DNA of 64,000 nucleotides from Glaciimonas sp. (GTDB lineage Bacteria; Pseudomonadota; Gammaproteobacteria; Burkholderiales; Burkholderiaceae_D): assembly GCA_012927585.1 (NCBI GenBank), contig JABBOY010000011.1, positions 30,434 through 94,433 of the forward strand. Direction: 5' to 3'. Shown here piece by piece: positions 16,940 through 26,227 of the stretch (within the stretch, counting starts at the first letter, position 1; each line of letters begins with the position of its first letter). The position numbers were made by a program, and so were the translations under genes. The notes below the pieces were generated by a model. It had not been told where the DNA came from and ran no database searches. It saw only the letters and a program-made list of their open reading frames with translations.

Positions 16940-18279
16940 TTACAGTGTATCGGTTGCCTCTTTCAGCCGCGCCCTGGTTTTTGCATCGACGCGCGGAACA
17001 TCCGATATTGTGAAAACGCGGCCGACCTCCGGTTTTGTTGCGTGCATTGACATTTCTTCAGCCTTTTCAATGGGCGTGACGGATTCGTGTTCGGAACTTG
17101 TTCGTTCCTGGCGTAGCCGATCCAGATAGTCCGCCCACTGCTGGAGCATTGCGCGCCGCTCATCCTGGTATGCGTGGCGGTTGTAGGCTGCGCGCACCGC
17201 GTTTGCCGGCACGTGCGCCAGGCAGTGCTCGATCACATCGATGTTCCCACCGGTGCTATTGAAATAGGTACTGAACGATGCTCGCATGCCGTGCGGCGTA
17301 CCTACACCGCTGAGTCCCAGTCGCTCCATCAAGGCGTTCAAGCTGCGGTTGTCCATCGGCCGGCGCGGGTCCACTCGGTTCGGGAACAGATACTCTCTAT
17401 CGGCTGGCACGATGGCGCGCAAGCGGGTGAGTAACGCTACCGCCTGCGGGGGTAGTGGAACCCAATGCGCACGCTTTGCCTTCATCCGTGAAGCCGGAAT
17501 TTCCCACTGGGCACCTGCCAAATCCACTTCATCCCATCGGCCTTCGATGACTTCGGCCTTGCGGCAGGCCGTCAGCAGCACCAGCAACATGGCGATGCGC
17601 GTTTCCTCGTTGATCCTGATCGTGTCATCTAGCGTCCGCAGAAAAACTCCGATGTGCTTTTCGGACAGGGCAGGGTGGTTCGTCTGGTTGCGCTTTTTCA
17701 TCACGCGCACGGGCGCCGCCGGGTCGTTCTCGATTAGTCCCGAATCGATGGCGTACTCAAAAACGCCCCACAGGTGATTGCGCAGATTGCGCGCCACCTC
17801 CGGTGCACGCTGCTCGACCACTTTCAGCAGCGCAGTTAGTTCCAGCCGCGTGATGCTACCAATTGGGCGGCTCTTGAGTTTCGGCAGCAGGTCATTGTCG
17901 ATTTCGCGTTTGCGCTGTTTTACCGACGGTCGCAGGTTTGCTGCCGTCGCCGCACCAGTCCGCTACGACAGTGGAGAACGTTCCTTTGACGCGTTCCAGT
18001 TGCTCCTGCGCTTGGGTGATTTTCTCGTCTTGGCGCACCTGCAGGGGGCTGGTGCCTTGGGCAACCAGTTGCCGTGCATTCGCGTGCAGGCCGCGTGCTT
18101 CCGCCAGGCTGACTTCTGGGAAGGCACCTAGCGCGCCTTTGCCGTCGGTGCCGTTGATGCGGAACTTGTAATGCCATAGCTTCGAGCCATTGGGCTGGAC
18201 GAGCAGGTAAACCACCGCTATTCGCGAGCTTGTAGGGGCGTTCCTGAAGCTTGGCTGTCTTGATCTATATGGAGTGCAT
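16940..18279 (-). pseudogene. P4-type tyrosine integrase, multiply disrupted
   Basis: The C-terminal catalytic domain is whole: TACRKAEVIEGRW (first arginine), HGMRASFSTYFN (H-x-x-R), EHCLAHVPANAVRAAYNRHAY (late histidine and tyrosine). The N-terminal arm-binding part is broken in three places: a TAG four codons after ATG 18279, a two-base loss around 18215 (GGL then YLLVQPNGSKLWHYKF in the next frame), and a shift near 17925 before KREIDNDLLPKLKSRPIG. The intact ancestor would have about 440 residues, as in CP4-57/P4-like integrases. Its 5' end faces the pepA side, where the attachment site would be expected. Confidence 0.85.
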
Positions 18280-18704
18280 TGCCTTTTGCACAGCGAGGCC
18301 CGCAATGAGGTCCCAAAATGAACGCACTGTCAAGAAAAATTCCTAAATCATATGAGACACTAAAGGACTGTAACTCATTGCTATCATTGAATTTTTCGGA
18401 TTTCTTGAGAACTTCTAAGATGGTATGAAACGTCAATGCATACTTCAAGTGGCAAGTTTCATGTTGACGGCTTTGTAGTGTAAGAAATAAGTTGATGATT
18501 TGGACGTGTCTGGCGGGATGGTGCGGAAGGGGTTTCGAATGGCATGCCATTTGTCTGCGTAACAATATTGTTGGGTATTGCCTTGCAAGGCAATACCCCC
18601 GCAAGGGCGTGAGGAGGCGTCATAGCGAGCTATGACCACGACCAGCAACGCCGCAGCGCGCCACTCAGGCGCGGAACAGAGCCGCAAATTATTTCGCGCA
18701 CGTT
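18280..18704. other. Island/core junction region
   Basis: 425 bp between the broken integrase and pepA with no supported gene. It is AT-rich to about 18500 and then holds three perfect palindromes (18538-18636). No tRNA gene was found in it, so the integration target is not a complete tRNA within this window. Confidence 0.5.
18538..18636. repeat. Cluster of three perfect palindromes
   Basis: AATGGCATGCCATT at 18538-18551 is a 14-bp palindrome. A 26-bp perfect palindrome lies at 18573-18598, with arm GGGTATTGCCTTG. At 18619-18636, GTCATAGC and GCTATGAC pair around GA. None is followed by a T run, so they are not typical terminators. They may be recombination or IS-end structures at the island edge, or hairpins of the pepA 3' region. 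Confidence 0.6.
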
Positions 18705-20207
18705 CTATTGTGCCCGGTTGATGAGAAAAGCAGTCAGCAGCGATACCGGACGTCCGGTTGCGCCTTTGACCGCTCCAGATTTCCATGCGGTGCCGGCGAT
18801 GTCCAGATGGGCCCAGGTGTATTGCCTGGTGAAGCGTTCCAGGAAGCAGGCGGCGGTAATGCTGCCTGCTGCCGAGCCGCCGATATTGGCGATGTCGGCA
18901 AAATTCGACTTCAGTTGTTCCTGATAGCTGTCTTCGATCGGCATACGCCAGGCGGTGTCGCCAGTGGCGCGGCCGGCGGCCAGCAATTCGTTGGCAAGAG
19001 TGTCGTGCGCGGCGTCGTGACGGGTAAACAGGCCGGAGTTATGGTGGCCCAGCGCTGTGATGCAGGCCCCGGTCAGGGTTGCGATGTCGACCACGGCAGC
19101 CGGTTTGAAGCGCTCGGCGTAGGTTAGCGCATCGCACAGTACCAGGCGGCCTTCGGCGTCGGTATTCAAGACTTCGATGGTTTGGCCGGACATCGATGTC
19201 ACAATGTCGCCTGGTTTGGTGGCGCGCCCCGATGGCATGTTTTCACAGGTCGGGATGATCCCGATCACGTTGAGTTTCAAGTTCATTTCGCCGATTGCAC
19301 GGAAAGTGCCAAGCACCGATGCGGCACCGCACATGTCGTACTTCATCTCATCCATGCCGAGGCCGGGCTTGAGCGAAATCCCGCCCGTGTCGAACGTGAT
19401 GCCTTTGCCCACCAGTACTGTTGGCGCGTCCTTCGCTTTGCCGCCCATGTGCTTGAGGACGATGAATTTTGACGGCTCTTCGCTGCCGTTGGTAACCGAC
19501 AGGAAGCTGCCCATCTTGAGCGCCTGCAATTGCTTGTGGTCGAGTACTTCGATGCCGAACTTGTAATCCTTGGCGAGTTTTTTTGCAGTGTTGGCCAGAT
19601 AAGTTGGGGTGCAGACGTTGGCCGGCAGATTGCCAAGATGCTTGGTCAGGTCGATTCCGTTAGCCAGAGCCAAGCTCTGCGCTAATGCTAGTTTTGCTTC
19701 AGTTCCAGCAGCGGCGTCGATGGCAAAGGCAATTTTCTTGACGCCGCCTTGGGCGGTCTCCGGTTTGCTCTTCTGACTATCGCAACGATAAGCATTTTCA
19801 CGCACCGCCAGCGTGACGCAGCGAATCGTTTGGGCAATATCACGGTCTTTAACCGCGTCCAGTGGCAAAGCGATCAGCGCATCGCCAGCGCCGAGGGTGG
19901 CGAATGCGCGCGCGGTTGCTTGTGCCGCTAGTGTGAAATTCTTGTCGCTGACGGTTTCATCAGGGCCCAGGCCGACTAGCAAAACTCTGGCTGCGCTCAC
20001 GCCCTCAAGGGCGTGCAACAATAAGGTGGAACCGGCCTTGCCGCTGATGTCGCCGGATTTCATTGCAGCGCTGATTGCGCCCTTTTGGTCAAGAGCCTGT
20101 GCTGCTAGGGTCAGCTTCCTGTTTTCATACACGCCAACTGCGATGCAGCCGGTTTTGGCGCTGTCGAGAGTGTTCTTTGTATCGATTGTTTTTATGCTAA
20201 AGTCCAC
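18705..20207 (-). CDS. pepA: Leucyl aminopeptidase PepA
   Basis: 500 residues, the normal size of the M17 hexameric cytosolic aminopeptidase. The catalytic domain carries [15 protein letters not shown] (metal-binding lysine and aspartate) and the family signature [10 protein letters not shown] with metal ligands. It removes N-terminal residues from peptides; in E. coli PepA also binds DNA in site-specific recombination and pyrimidine control. It is divergent from lptF with only 46 bp between starts, a conserved arrangement in proteobacteria, and it is the first core gene after the island. Confidence 0.95.
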   Translation of the reverse strand: MDFSIKTIDTKNTLDSAKTGCIAVGVYENRKLTLAAQALDQKGAISAAMKSGDISGKAGSTLLLHALEGVSAARVLLVGLGPDETVSDKNFTLAAQATARAFATLGAGDALIALPLDAVKDRDIAQTIRCVTLAVRENAYRCDSQKSKPETAQGGVKKIAFAIDAAAGTEAKLALAQSLALANGIDLTKHLGNLPANVCTPTYLANTAKKLAKDYKFGIEVLDHKQLQALKMGSFLSVTNGSEEPSKFIVLKHMGGKAKDAPTVLVGKGITFDTGGISLKPGLGMDEMKYDMCGAASVLGTFRAIGEMNLKLNVIGIIPTCENMPSGRATKPGDIVTSMSGQTIEVLNTDAEGRLVLCDALTYAERFKPAAVVDIATLTGACITALGHHNSGLFTRHDAAHDTLANELLAAGRATGDTAWRMPIEDSYQEQLKSNFADIANIGGSAAGSITAACFLERFTRQYTWAHLDIAGTAWKSGAVKGATGRPVSLLTAFLINRAQ

Positions 20208-20253
20208 GGCTAATTCCTCTGTACTTTGATCAACTTTTAATTATAGTCTCCGA

Positions 20254-21396
20254 ATGATCTTTCAGCGCGCGCTTCAACGCGAATTGGTGAGTACCGCAGG
20301 CGCCGTTTTCACGACACTTTTTACTATTACCATCACCGTGATGTTGATTCGTATTCTGGGTCAGGCAGCCGGCGGCACGGTTGCGTCCGCCGATGTGGTG
20401 CAGTTGATCTCGTTTTCGGGATTGAATTACCTGCCGATAATTCTGATCCTGACCGGATTTATTGCGGTGCAACTGGTCGTCAGTCGGTGGTACCGGGATT
20501 CCGAAATGGTGGTCTGGTTCGCATCCGGCTTGAGCCTGACACGCTGGATCAGGCCGATACTGGGTTTCGGCGTTCCCATCATCCTGCTAACGGCGGTACT
20601 GAGCTTCATGGTCACTCCTTGGGCCAACCGTCAGAGTGCAGAGTTCCGGGAGCGCTTTGAGAAACGCGAAGATATTTCGCGAGTTTCACCAGGCAAATTT
20701 CAGGAATCCGCATCGGCCAACCGTATATTTTTCGTGGAAGGCTTATCAGGCGACCTCAGTCACGTACAAAATGTCTTCGTTAACACCATCAAGGACGGGC
20801 GCAACAGCGTCGTGGTCGCTAAGGAAGGCACGATTGAAATTGATGACCGCGGGGACAAATTTCTGGTAATGCGCAAAGGTCGCCGTTATGAAGGCGTGCC
20901 AAGTACATCGGATTTTCGGCTGATGGAATTTGAGCGTTACAGCGTGCTGGTGACCGCGAATACGCAAGCCGTGGTGGGTGACAAGACTGCGCGCTCGTTG
21001 CCGATAAACGCATTGTTGGCCGATCGCAGCGCAACCAACATGGGAGAAGTGTTGTGGCGTATTTCCCTGCCGGTGATGGGTGCTCTATTGATGTTGCTGG
21101 CAGTTCCGCTAAGCTTCGTTAACCCCCGCGCCGGCCGCTCCGCGAATCTGATTATCGCCCTGTTGCTGTTTGTCACTTATAGCAATATGGTGAGCTTCTT
21201 TCAGGCCTTGGTAGTGCAGAGCAAATTACCGTTCGGTATGGCATGGTGGCCCATTCACTTGATTGCGCTGCTTCTCATTGCGGTACTGTTTTCCTGGCGC
21301 CTGAACGTGAATAGTCGTTTCCATCCTTTGGTGATCTGGTCCAGGTGCAAGCATGCCAAGGCCGGCGTCGATACCGCTGGACGGGTCTCTCCATGA
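20254..21396 (+). CDS. lptF: LPS export ABC transporter permease LptF
   Basis: 380 residues of the YjgP/YjgQ family. Three N-terminal membrane helices (about 15-35, 55-80, 100-125) are followed by a periplasmic beta-jellyroll domain (about 135-265) and three C-terminal helices (from ISLPVMGALLMLLAVPL). LptF and LptG with two LptB subunits extract LPS from the inner membrane and pass it to LptC. The start MIFQRALQRELVSTAGAVF has the usual coupling-helix lead. It overlaps lptG by ATGA. Confidence 0.95.
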   Translation: MIFQRALQRELVSTAGAVFTTLFTITITVMLIRILGQAAGGTVASADVVQLISFSGLNYLPIILILTGFIAVQLVVSRWYRDSEMVVWFASGLSLTRWIRPILGFGVPIILLTAVLSFMVTPWANRQSAEFRERFEKREDISRVSPGKFQESASANRIFFVEGLSGDLSHVQNVFVNTIKDGRNSVVVAKEGTIEIDDRGDKFLVMRKGRRYEGVPSTSDFRLMEFERYSVLVTANTQAVVGDKTARSLPINALLADRSATNMGEVLWRISLPVMGALLMLLAVPLSFVNPRAGRSANLIIALLLFVTYSNMVSFFQALVVQSKLPFGMAWWPIHLIALLLIAVLFSWRLNVNSRFHPLVIWSRCKHAKAGVDTAGRVSP

Positions 21397-22526
21397 AAGT
21401 CTTGCAACGTTATTTTGCGGTTGAAATACTGCGTTCGGTGTTGTTCGTTCTGATCGCTTTCCTGGCACTGTTTGCGTTCTTCGATCTGATCGCCGAGCTG
21501 CAGGCGCTAGGGCAGGGCGGTTACCGGTTGCAGCACGCATTCCTATATGTATTGTTGAGCTTGCCGGGCTATGCCTACGAACTGATGCCGATAGCGGCTC
21601 TGATCGGGACTATCTATGTGCTGGCGCAATTTGCCTCGCGATCCGAATTCACCATCATGCGGGCAGCCAGCATGTCGACTTTCATGGCCGGTTGGATGCT
21701 GGTCAGAATCGGCTTGATTCTGGTGCTGCTGACTTTCCTGATCGGCGAATTTGTGGTGCCGACCAGCACCCGGCTGGCTGAGTCCCTGAAGCTGCGGGTT
21801 CAAGGTTCGTCGCTGTCGCAAGGGTTTCGCACCGGCTTATGGACCAAGGACGTGATTCACTCGGATGGCATCAGCGGCGCCCCGATCGGTTCGCGCTTTT
21901 TTAATGTCAATGAACTGCGTGCCGACGGTCAGTTACGCGGCGTAAAAATTTATGAACTCGATCTCGAGTTTCACATGACTGCGCTGATTTTGGCCGAAAG
22001 TGCCGAGTATGTCGGAGCGCACATCTGGCGCTTGAAAAATGTAGAGTTAACTCGTTTTCCGTCTGTGGAATTTGAAGACAATGCTGCGAGCCGAGTCGCA
22101 ATTGAAAAACTTTCGAGTCAAAACATGGTGTCCGAAATCACGCCGGAAATTTTGTCGGTGCTGTTCACCGACCCGGACCGAATGTCCGCGATCGATCTTG
22201 CCGCTTACACTAAGCACCTGGAAGACAACAAACAAGGTACTGAACGTTATGAAATCGCTTTTTGGAAAAAAGTCATTTATCCGTTTGTTATCTTGGTGAT
22301 GATGGCGATGGCCCTGCCGTTTGCCTATCTGCATTTTCGCTCAGGCGGCGTTAGCCTGAAAATTTTTGCCGGAATCATGATAGGCGTGAGTTTTCAGCTG
22401 ATCAACAGCCTGTTTTCGCATCTGGGTTTGTTAAACACCTGGCCCGCGTTCGCAACTGCGGCATTGCCGAGTGCGCTGTTTCTACTAGCGGCGCTTAGTG
22501 TATTGTGGTGGGTCGAGAGGCATTGA
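21393..22526 (+). CDS. lptG: LPS export ABC transporter permease LptG
   Basis: 377 residues from ATG 21393 (MKVLQRYFAVEILRSVLFV); an upstream in-frame start at 21345 would overlap lptF by more than needed. It has the same six-helix plus periplasmic jellyroll plan as LptF, with YVLLSLPGYAYELMPIAALIG and REFTIMRAASMS-type coupling segments (here SRSEFTIMRAASMS). It is the partner of LptF in the LptB2FGC complex. Its stop overlaps the start of the chelatase gene (TGATG). Confidence 0.95.
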   Translation: MKVLQRYFAVEILRSVLFVLIAFLALFAFFDLIAELQALGQGGYRLQHAFLYVLLSLPGYAYELMPIAALIGTIYVLAQFASRSEFTIMRAASMSTFMAGWMLVRIGLILVLLTFLIGEFVVPTSTRLAESLKLRVQGSSLSQGFRTGLWTKDVIHSDGISGAPIGSRFFNVNELRADGQLRGVKIYELDLEFHMTALILAESAEYVGAHIWRLKNVELTRFPSVEFEDNAASRVAIEKLSSQNMVSEITPEILSVLFTDPDRMSAIDLAAYTKHLEDNKQGTERYEIAFWKKVIYPFVILVMMAMALPFAYLHFRSGGVSLKIFAGIMIGVSFQLINSLFSHLGLLNTWPAFATAALPSALFLLAALSVLWWVERH

Positions 22527-22915
22527 TGGAGACGCACATGCAACCACGCGCACTAATCTTGTTCGCCCACGGTGCCCGTGATCCGCGCTGGGCTGCGCCA
22601 TTCCAGAAGTTGCAACAGATCACGCAGCAAGCACAGCCGGACATTACGGTTTGCAATGCCTATCTTGAATTTATTCAGCCTGATTTGCCTGCTGCGGTGG
22701 CACAACTGGTGCAGACGCAATGCGATGACATCACCATCGTTCCGGTATTTTTGGGGCAGGGTGGCCATGTGTTGCGCGATTTGCCGCTACTCATGGCCGG
22801 GCTGCGTGAACAATACCCTGACTTACAGTTGAAACAGGTGGATGCCGTCGGCGAGGATGCTTCGGTGTTGCAGGCGATGGCGCAGTATTGTTTGAGCGCC
22901 ATGACGCAGGTCTGA
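22526..22915 (+). CDS. cbiX: CbiX/SirB-type chelatase
   Basis: 129 residues, the length of a short single-domain CbiX. The start ALILFAHGARDPRWAAPF carries the catalytic histidine of the sirohydrochlorin/cobalt chelatase family, and TIVPVFLGQGGHVLRDLP holds the second histidine of the metal site. It probably inserts iron into sirohydrochlorin to make siroheme for CysI. ATG 22526 overlaps the lptG stop; ATG 22538, after GGAG, is an equally good start. The siroheme methyltransferase CobA lies 135 bp away and convergent. Confidence 0.85.
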   Translation: METHMQPRALILFAHGARDPRWAAPFQKLQQITQQAQPDITVCNAYLEFIQPDLPAAVAQLVQTQCDDITIVPVFLGQGGHVLRDLPLLMAGLREQYPDLQLKQVDAVGEDASVLQAMAQYCLSAMTQV

Positions 22916-22963
22916 AACTTGCAGCAACCGGCTCCCGCAGGTGAGAGCGGATATTATAAATAT

Positions 22964-23023
22964 GGGAGTATGCGATAAAACCATGCCATTACCGCATTGT
23001 TTTAGTGCGAGTATAAAAAATAC
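22964..23023 (+). repeat. 60-bp intergenic repeat, copy A
   Basis: Starts GGGAGTATGC, has CCGCAT at 29-34 and ends AAAAATAC. The central part can fold as CGCA-N9-TGCG. It lies between the convergent cbiX and cobA genes. See the finding on this family. Confidence 0.75.
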
Positions 23024-23050
23024 ATTGGCATGTATTGCATTACTTGCAAT

Positions 23051-23758
23051 TCAACGCTGTGCCATGGCTTGTCCTATCATGACCAGCACCGGGCCGACCA
23101 TGCCAGACAGCCCATGCGCTAAATCCGCCAGGCATAGGCGCATGATTTTCTGATTCTCGCGGCTACAGTTTTCAATCACGACTACCGGTGTGCTGCCGTT
23201 GCGCCCCAATGACAGCAACTTTTGCGCGGTGGCGGCGGCTTCGCGCCCACCCATGTATTGCACCAAGGTATCGCAATCGGGCAGGGTGGTTTGCTCGGGA
23301 TGGTTGGGTGCTGCGCTGGAGGTGAAAAAGGCTACGCTGCGGGCAATACCGCGTTTGGTCAGCGGTTGTTGGGCGGCCGCTGCGGCGGCAAATGCGGTTG
23401 TGATGCCGGGTACGATTGCAACGGAAATTCCTGCCGCTTCGAGTGCCTGCAGTTCTTCGTCGGCGCGTCCAAACAGCATCGGGTCGCCGCCTTTCAAGCG
23501 CACCACTAAGCTATAACGCTTGGCGCAATCGACCAATTGTTCATTAATGAATGGTTGCGCAGTGGAGCGCTGGCCGGAACGCTTGCCCACCGAAATTTTG
23601 ATCGCCTGCGGGCATAGCGCCAGCATTTCTTCTGTGACCAGCGCATCATGCAGCACCACCTCGGCTTGCGCCAGAATGCGAGCGCCGCGTACGGTAATCA
23701 GATCTGCCGCGCCTGGTCCGGCACCGATCAGAACGACTTTTCCCAGCGGCATCGTCAT
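23051..23758 (-). CDS. cobA: Uroporphyrinogen-III C-methyltransferase
   Basis: 235 residues, a stand-alone SUMT without the CysG dehydrogenase/ferrochelatase half. GKVVLIGAGPGAADLITVRGARIL is the family's first signature (GAGPGD-type SAM site), VVRLKGGDPMLFGR the second, and VPGITTAFAAAAAAQQPLTKR the third. It methylates uroporphyrinogen III to precorrin-2 on the way to siroheme, the cofactor of CysI encoded in the same direction upstream. It is the last gene of the sulfur cluster, 160 bp after cysN with a hairpin region between. Confidence 0.92.
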   Translation of the reverse strand: MTMPLGKVVLIGAGPGAADLITVRGARILAQAEVVLHDALVTEEMLALCPQAIKISVGKRSGQRSTAQPFINEQLVDCAKRYSLVVRLKGGDPMLFGRADEELQALEAAGISVAIVPGITTAFAAAAAAQQPLTKRGIARSVAFFTSSAAPNHPEQTTLPDCDTLVQYMGGREAAATAQKLLSLGRNGSTPVVVIENCSRENQKIMRLCLADLAHGLSGMVGPVLVMIGQAMAQR

Positions 23759-23803
23759 GGTTTTTTGCTTTCGCTTGTAAAAATTATCTTCGACTGAAAT
23801 AGC

Positions 23804-23831
23804 CGTCGGGCCGAAGCCCGACGTTATTTTT
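23804..23831 (+). terminator. Hairpin with T-rich tail
   Basis: CGTCGGGC and GCCCGACG pair around the tetraloop CGAA (23804-23823), followed by TTATTTTT. It has the shape of a plus-strand terminator, yet both flanking genes are on the minus strand. It may stop antisense transcripts or limit readthrough in either direction. Confidence 0.45.
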
Positions 23832-23840
23832 AGAAGTGAA

Positions 23841-23912
23841 GTAGGGCGGGTGCAACCCGCCCCGCATCGGCTAAATGTTTTACCGAGCGGGCGCGGGTTG
23901 CACCCGCCCTAC
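23841..23912. repeat. GTAG-headed REP pair (family R1)
   Basis: A 72-bp inverted pair begins with GTAGGGCGGGTGCAACCCGC and ends with the reverse complement ending CTAC. Each arm is itself a hairpin (GGCGGGT with ACCCGCC) preceded by GTAG, the layout of REP sequences in a BIME. A second member is at 48511-48578. It ends six bases from the cysN stop. Confidence 0.7.
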
Positions 23913-23917
23913 CTGCC

Positions 23918-25240
23918 TTAATCGAGTCTGATCATTCCTGCAGCGACGGTCTGGTGCGTGACTTCGTCAATCAGGATGAAGGCGCCGGTGGCGCGGATTG
24001 CATCGTAGGCATCGGCGCAAAGCGCTTGTTGCACATTGATGCTGACACGGGCGATGTCGTTGAGTTTGACGTTATCGGCTACGCGTTTTTCCTGGGTGTT
24101 AATGTCCAGCAGCGTTTCTATTTTCGTGATCTTGGCGGCAACCTGTTTGGTGGTGTGCTTGAGCCAATATTTGCGACGCAAGTCGAGCGGTTCTTCCGAC
24201 AGCCAGCAGATATCGGCATTCACCGTCTTGAGCAGGGTCGCCGGACGTTCTGCGGATGCCAGCATGTCACCGCGTGAAATGTCCAGATATTCGTCGAGCA
24301 GGATGGTGACGGATTGCCCCACTACGGCGGATTGCAGCGAGCCTTCCAACGTCAGGATATCTTTTACAGTGGCACTTTGGCCGCTAGGCTGCACTACCAA
24401 TTTGTCGCCCTTGCGTACCATGCCGGCTTCGATGCGCCCCATGTAGCCACGGAAATCATTGGCTTCATGGCCGTTATGGCGCGCCACCAGTTGCACCGGA
24501 AAGCGCAACGGCTCATCGTGCGATTCGTCGTAGACGCTCAGGGATTCCAGCAGTTCGATCAGCGTCGGGCCCTGGTACCACGGCATCTTGTCGCCGGCAG
24601 TCACCACGTTGTCGCCGGTCAAAGCGGACAGCGGGATCGGATGGATGTCTTTCAGACCGAGTTGCTGGGCGAATTCCTGATAGGCGGCCACGATGCGGTC
24701 ATACACAGTTTGATCATAATTAACCAAATCCATCTTGTTGACGGCAACGATGACATGTTCGATCTGCAGCAAGTGGGCGATGGTCGAATGGCGCTTGGTC
24801 TGGATCAGCAGTGCAACGCTACCGTCATCACCGAACTTCACTTTGGAAACATCCACCAAAATAATCACCGCGTCAGCGGTCGATGCGCCGGTCACCATGT
24901 TGCGCGTGTATTGCTCATGGCCCGGGGTGTCGGCGATGATGAACTTGCGCTTGGGGGTGGCGAAATAGCGGTAAGCAACGTCAATCGTGATGCCTTGTTC
25001 GCGCTCGGCTTCCAGACCGTCGGTCAGCAATGACAAATCAATCGTGTCGCCTACAGTACGTTTGTGCTTGGCGCGCGACATGGCGTCGAGTTGATCGGCG
25101 AAGATGCCTTTGCTGTCAAACAGCAGACGGCCAATTAGCGTGCTCTTGCCATCATCGACAGAGCCGGCGGTGATGAAACGCAGCAGGCCGCGCTCTTTTT
25201 TTGATTCGATCAGTACGGATTCGGAAACGATTGCGTTCAT
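23918..25240 (-). CDS. cysN: Sulfate adenylyltransferase subunit 1 (GTPase)
   Basis: 440 residues, an EF-Tu-like GTPase. G1 is ITAGSVDDGKSTLIGRLLFDS, G3 is IADTPGHEQY, G4 is VAVNKMDL. There is no fused APS-kinase (CysC) domain, in line with the direct APS reductase encoded next to it. GTP hydrolysis drives the CysD reaction that makes APS from ATP and sulfate. Its start overlaps the cysD stop by one base (TGATG). Confidence 0.95.
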   Translation of the reverse strand: MNAIVSESVLIESKKERGLLRFITAGSVDDGKSTLIGRLLFDSKGIFADQLDAMSRAKHKRTVGDTIDLSLLTDGLEAEREQGITIDVAYRYFATPKRKFIIADTPGHEQYTRNMVTGASTADAVIILVDVSKVKFGDDGSVALLIQTKRHSTIAHLLQIEHVIVAVNKMDLVNYDQTVYDRIVAAYQEFAQQLGLKDIHPIPLSALTGDNVVTAGDKMPWYQGPTLIELLESLSVYDESHDEPLRFPVQLVARHNGHEANDFRGYMGRIEAGMVRKGDKLVVQPSGQSATVKDILTLEGSLQSAVVGQSVTILLDEYLDISRGDMLASAERPATLLKTVNADICWLSEEPLDLRRKYWLKHTTKQVAAKITKIETLLDINTQEKRVADNVKLNDIARVSINVQQALCADAYDAIRATGAFILIDEVTHQTVAAGMIRLD

Positions 25241-26175
25241 CAGAAATAACCTGCTTTCTTGCGTTTTTCCATCGAAGCTTCGGATGTCTGGTCATCCATG
25301 CGGGTTGCCCCGCGCTCGGTAATTTGGGTAATGGCTGTCTCGGCAATAATTGCCGCGACGGTTGCGGCGTCGGAGGCTACCGGGCAGGTGCAAGAGATAT
25401 CGCCGACGGTGCGAAAGCGCACGACTTGTGTCTCGACAGTTTCGCCTTCTTTGGCCGGCGTCAGATCGGTCAGCGGCACTAATAGGCCGTTGCGCGGAAT
25501 CACTTGGCGCTGATGGGCGAAGTAGATCGACGGCAGCGCCAGTTTTTCGCGCTCGATATATTGCCAGATGTCGAGTTCGGTCCAGTTGGAGATCGGGAAC
25601 ACCCGCATGTTTTCACCCGGATGGACGCGGGTGTTATACAAGTCCCAGAGTTCCGGGCGTTGCGCTTTCGGGTCCCATTGGCCGAATTCGTCGCGGAAGG
25701 AAAAGATGCGCTCCTTGGCGCGGGCTTTTTCTTCATCGCGGCGGGCGCCGCCGATACAGGCATCGAACTTGAATTCAGCGATAGTTTCCAGCAAGGTTAC
25801 GGCTTGCGCGGCATTGCGCGAATCGGTTGCCGGATTACGCAAGCGCACTGTGCCGCGCTCCATGGAATCCACAACCGAGCGCACGATCAGGCGCTCGCCT
25901 ATCTCGGCAACACGACGGTCGCGGAATTCGATCACTTCGGCAAAATTGTGGCCGGTGTCGATATGTACCAGCGGAAATGGGAATTTACCGGGACGGAAGG
26001 CTTTTTCAGCGATACGTACCAGCACTACGGAGTCTTTACCGCCCGAGAACAGCAATGCCGGATTTGCGCATTCGGCCGCCACTTCGCGCATGATGTGGAT
26101 CGCTTCGGATTCCAGCCAGTCCAGATGACGGTTACTGGCGGCATCGATAAAGTGCTTTTCAACTGCATTATTCAT
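25240..26175 (-). CDS. cysD: Sulfate adenylyltransferase subunit 2
   Basis: 311 residues of the PAPS-reductase/ATP-pyrophosphatase fold. The P-loop-like motif is NPALLFSGGKDSVVLVRIAEKAF (SGGKDS), and FPFPLVHIDTGHNF, IGGARRDEEKARAKERIFS and ISNWTELDIWQYI are family blocks. It transfers AMP from ATP to sulfate, with CysN. Length is normal. It lies between cysH and cysN in the operon. Confidence 0.95.
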   Translation of the reverse strand: MNNAVEKHFIDAASNRHLDWLESEAIHIMREVAAECANPALLFSGGKDSVVLVRIAEKAFRPGKFPFPLVHIDTGHNFAEVIEFRDRRVAEIGERLIVRSVVDSMERGTVRLRNPATDSRNAAQAVTLLETIAEFKFDACIGGARRDEEKARAKERIFSFRDEFGQWDPKAQRPELWDLYNTRVHPGENMRVFPISNWTELDIWQYIEREKLALPSIYFAHQRQVIPRNGLLVPLTDLTPAKEGETVETQVVRFRTVGDISCTCPVASDAATVAAIIAETAITQITERGATRMDDQTSEASMEKRKKAGYF

Positions 26176-26227
26176 GATTTTTTTATGCCGAGTTTAATGC
26201 TAATTGCTATGCTGAATATTGTGCAAA

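Noticed and set aside
18573..18598. 26-bp palindrome as a terminator of pepA
   Set aside because: No T run follows on either strand; kept only as part of a palindrome cluster.
24314..25033. 239-codon plus-strand frame opposite cysN
   Set aside because: Shadow of the GTPase gene; no family features.
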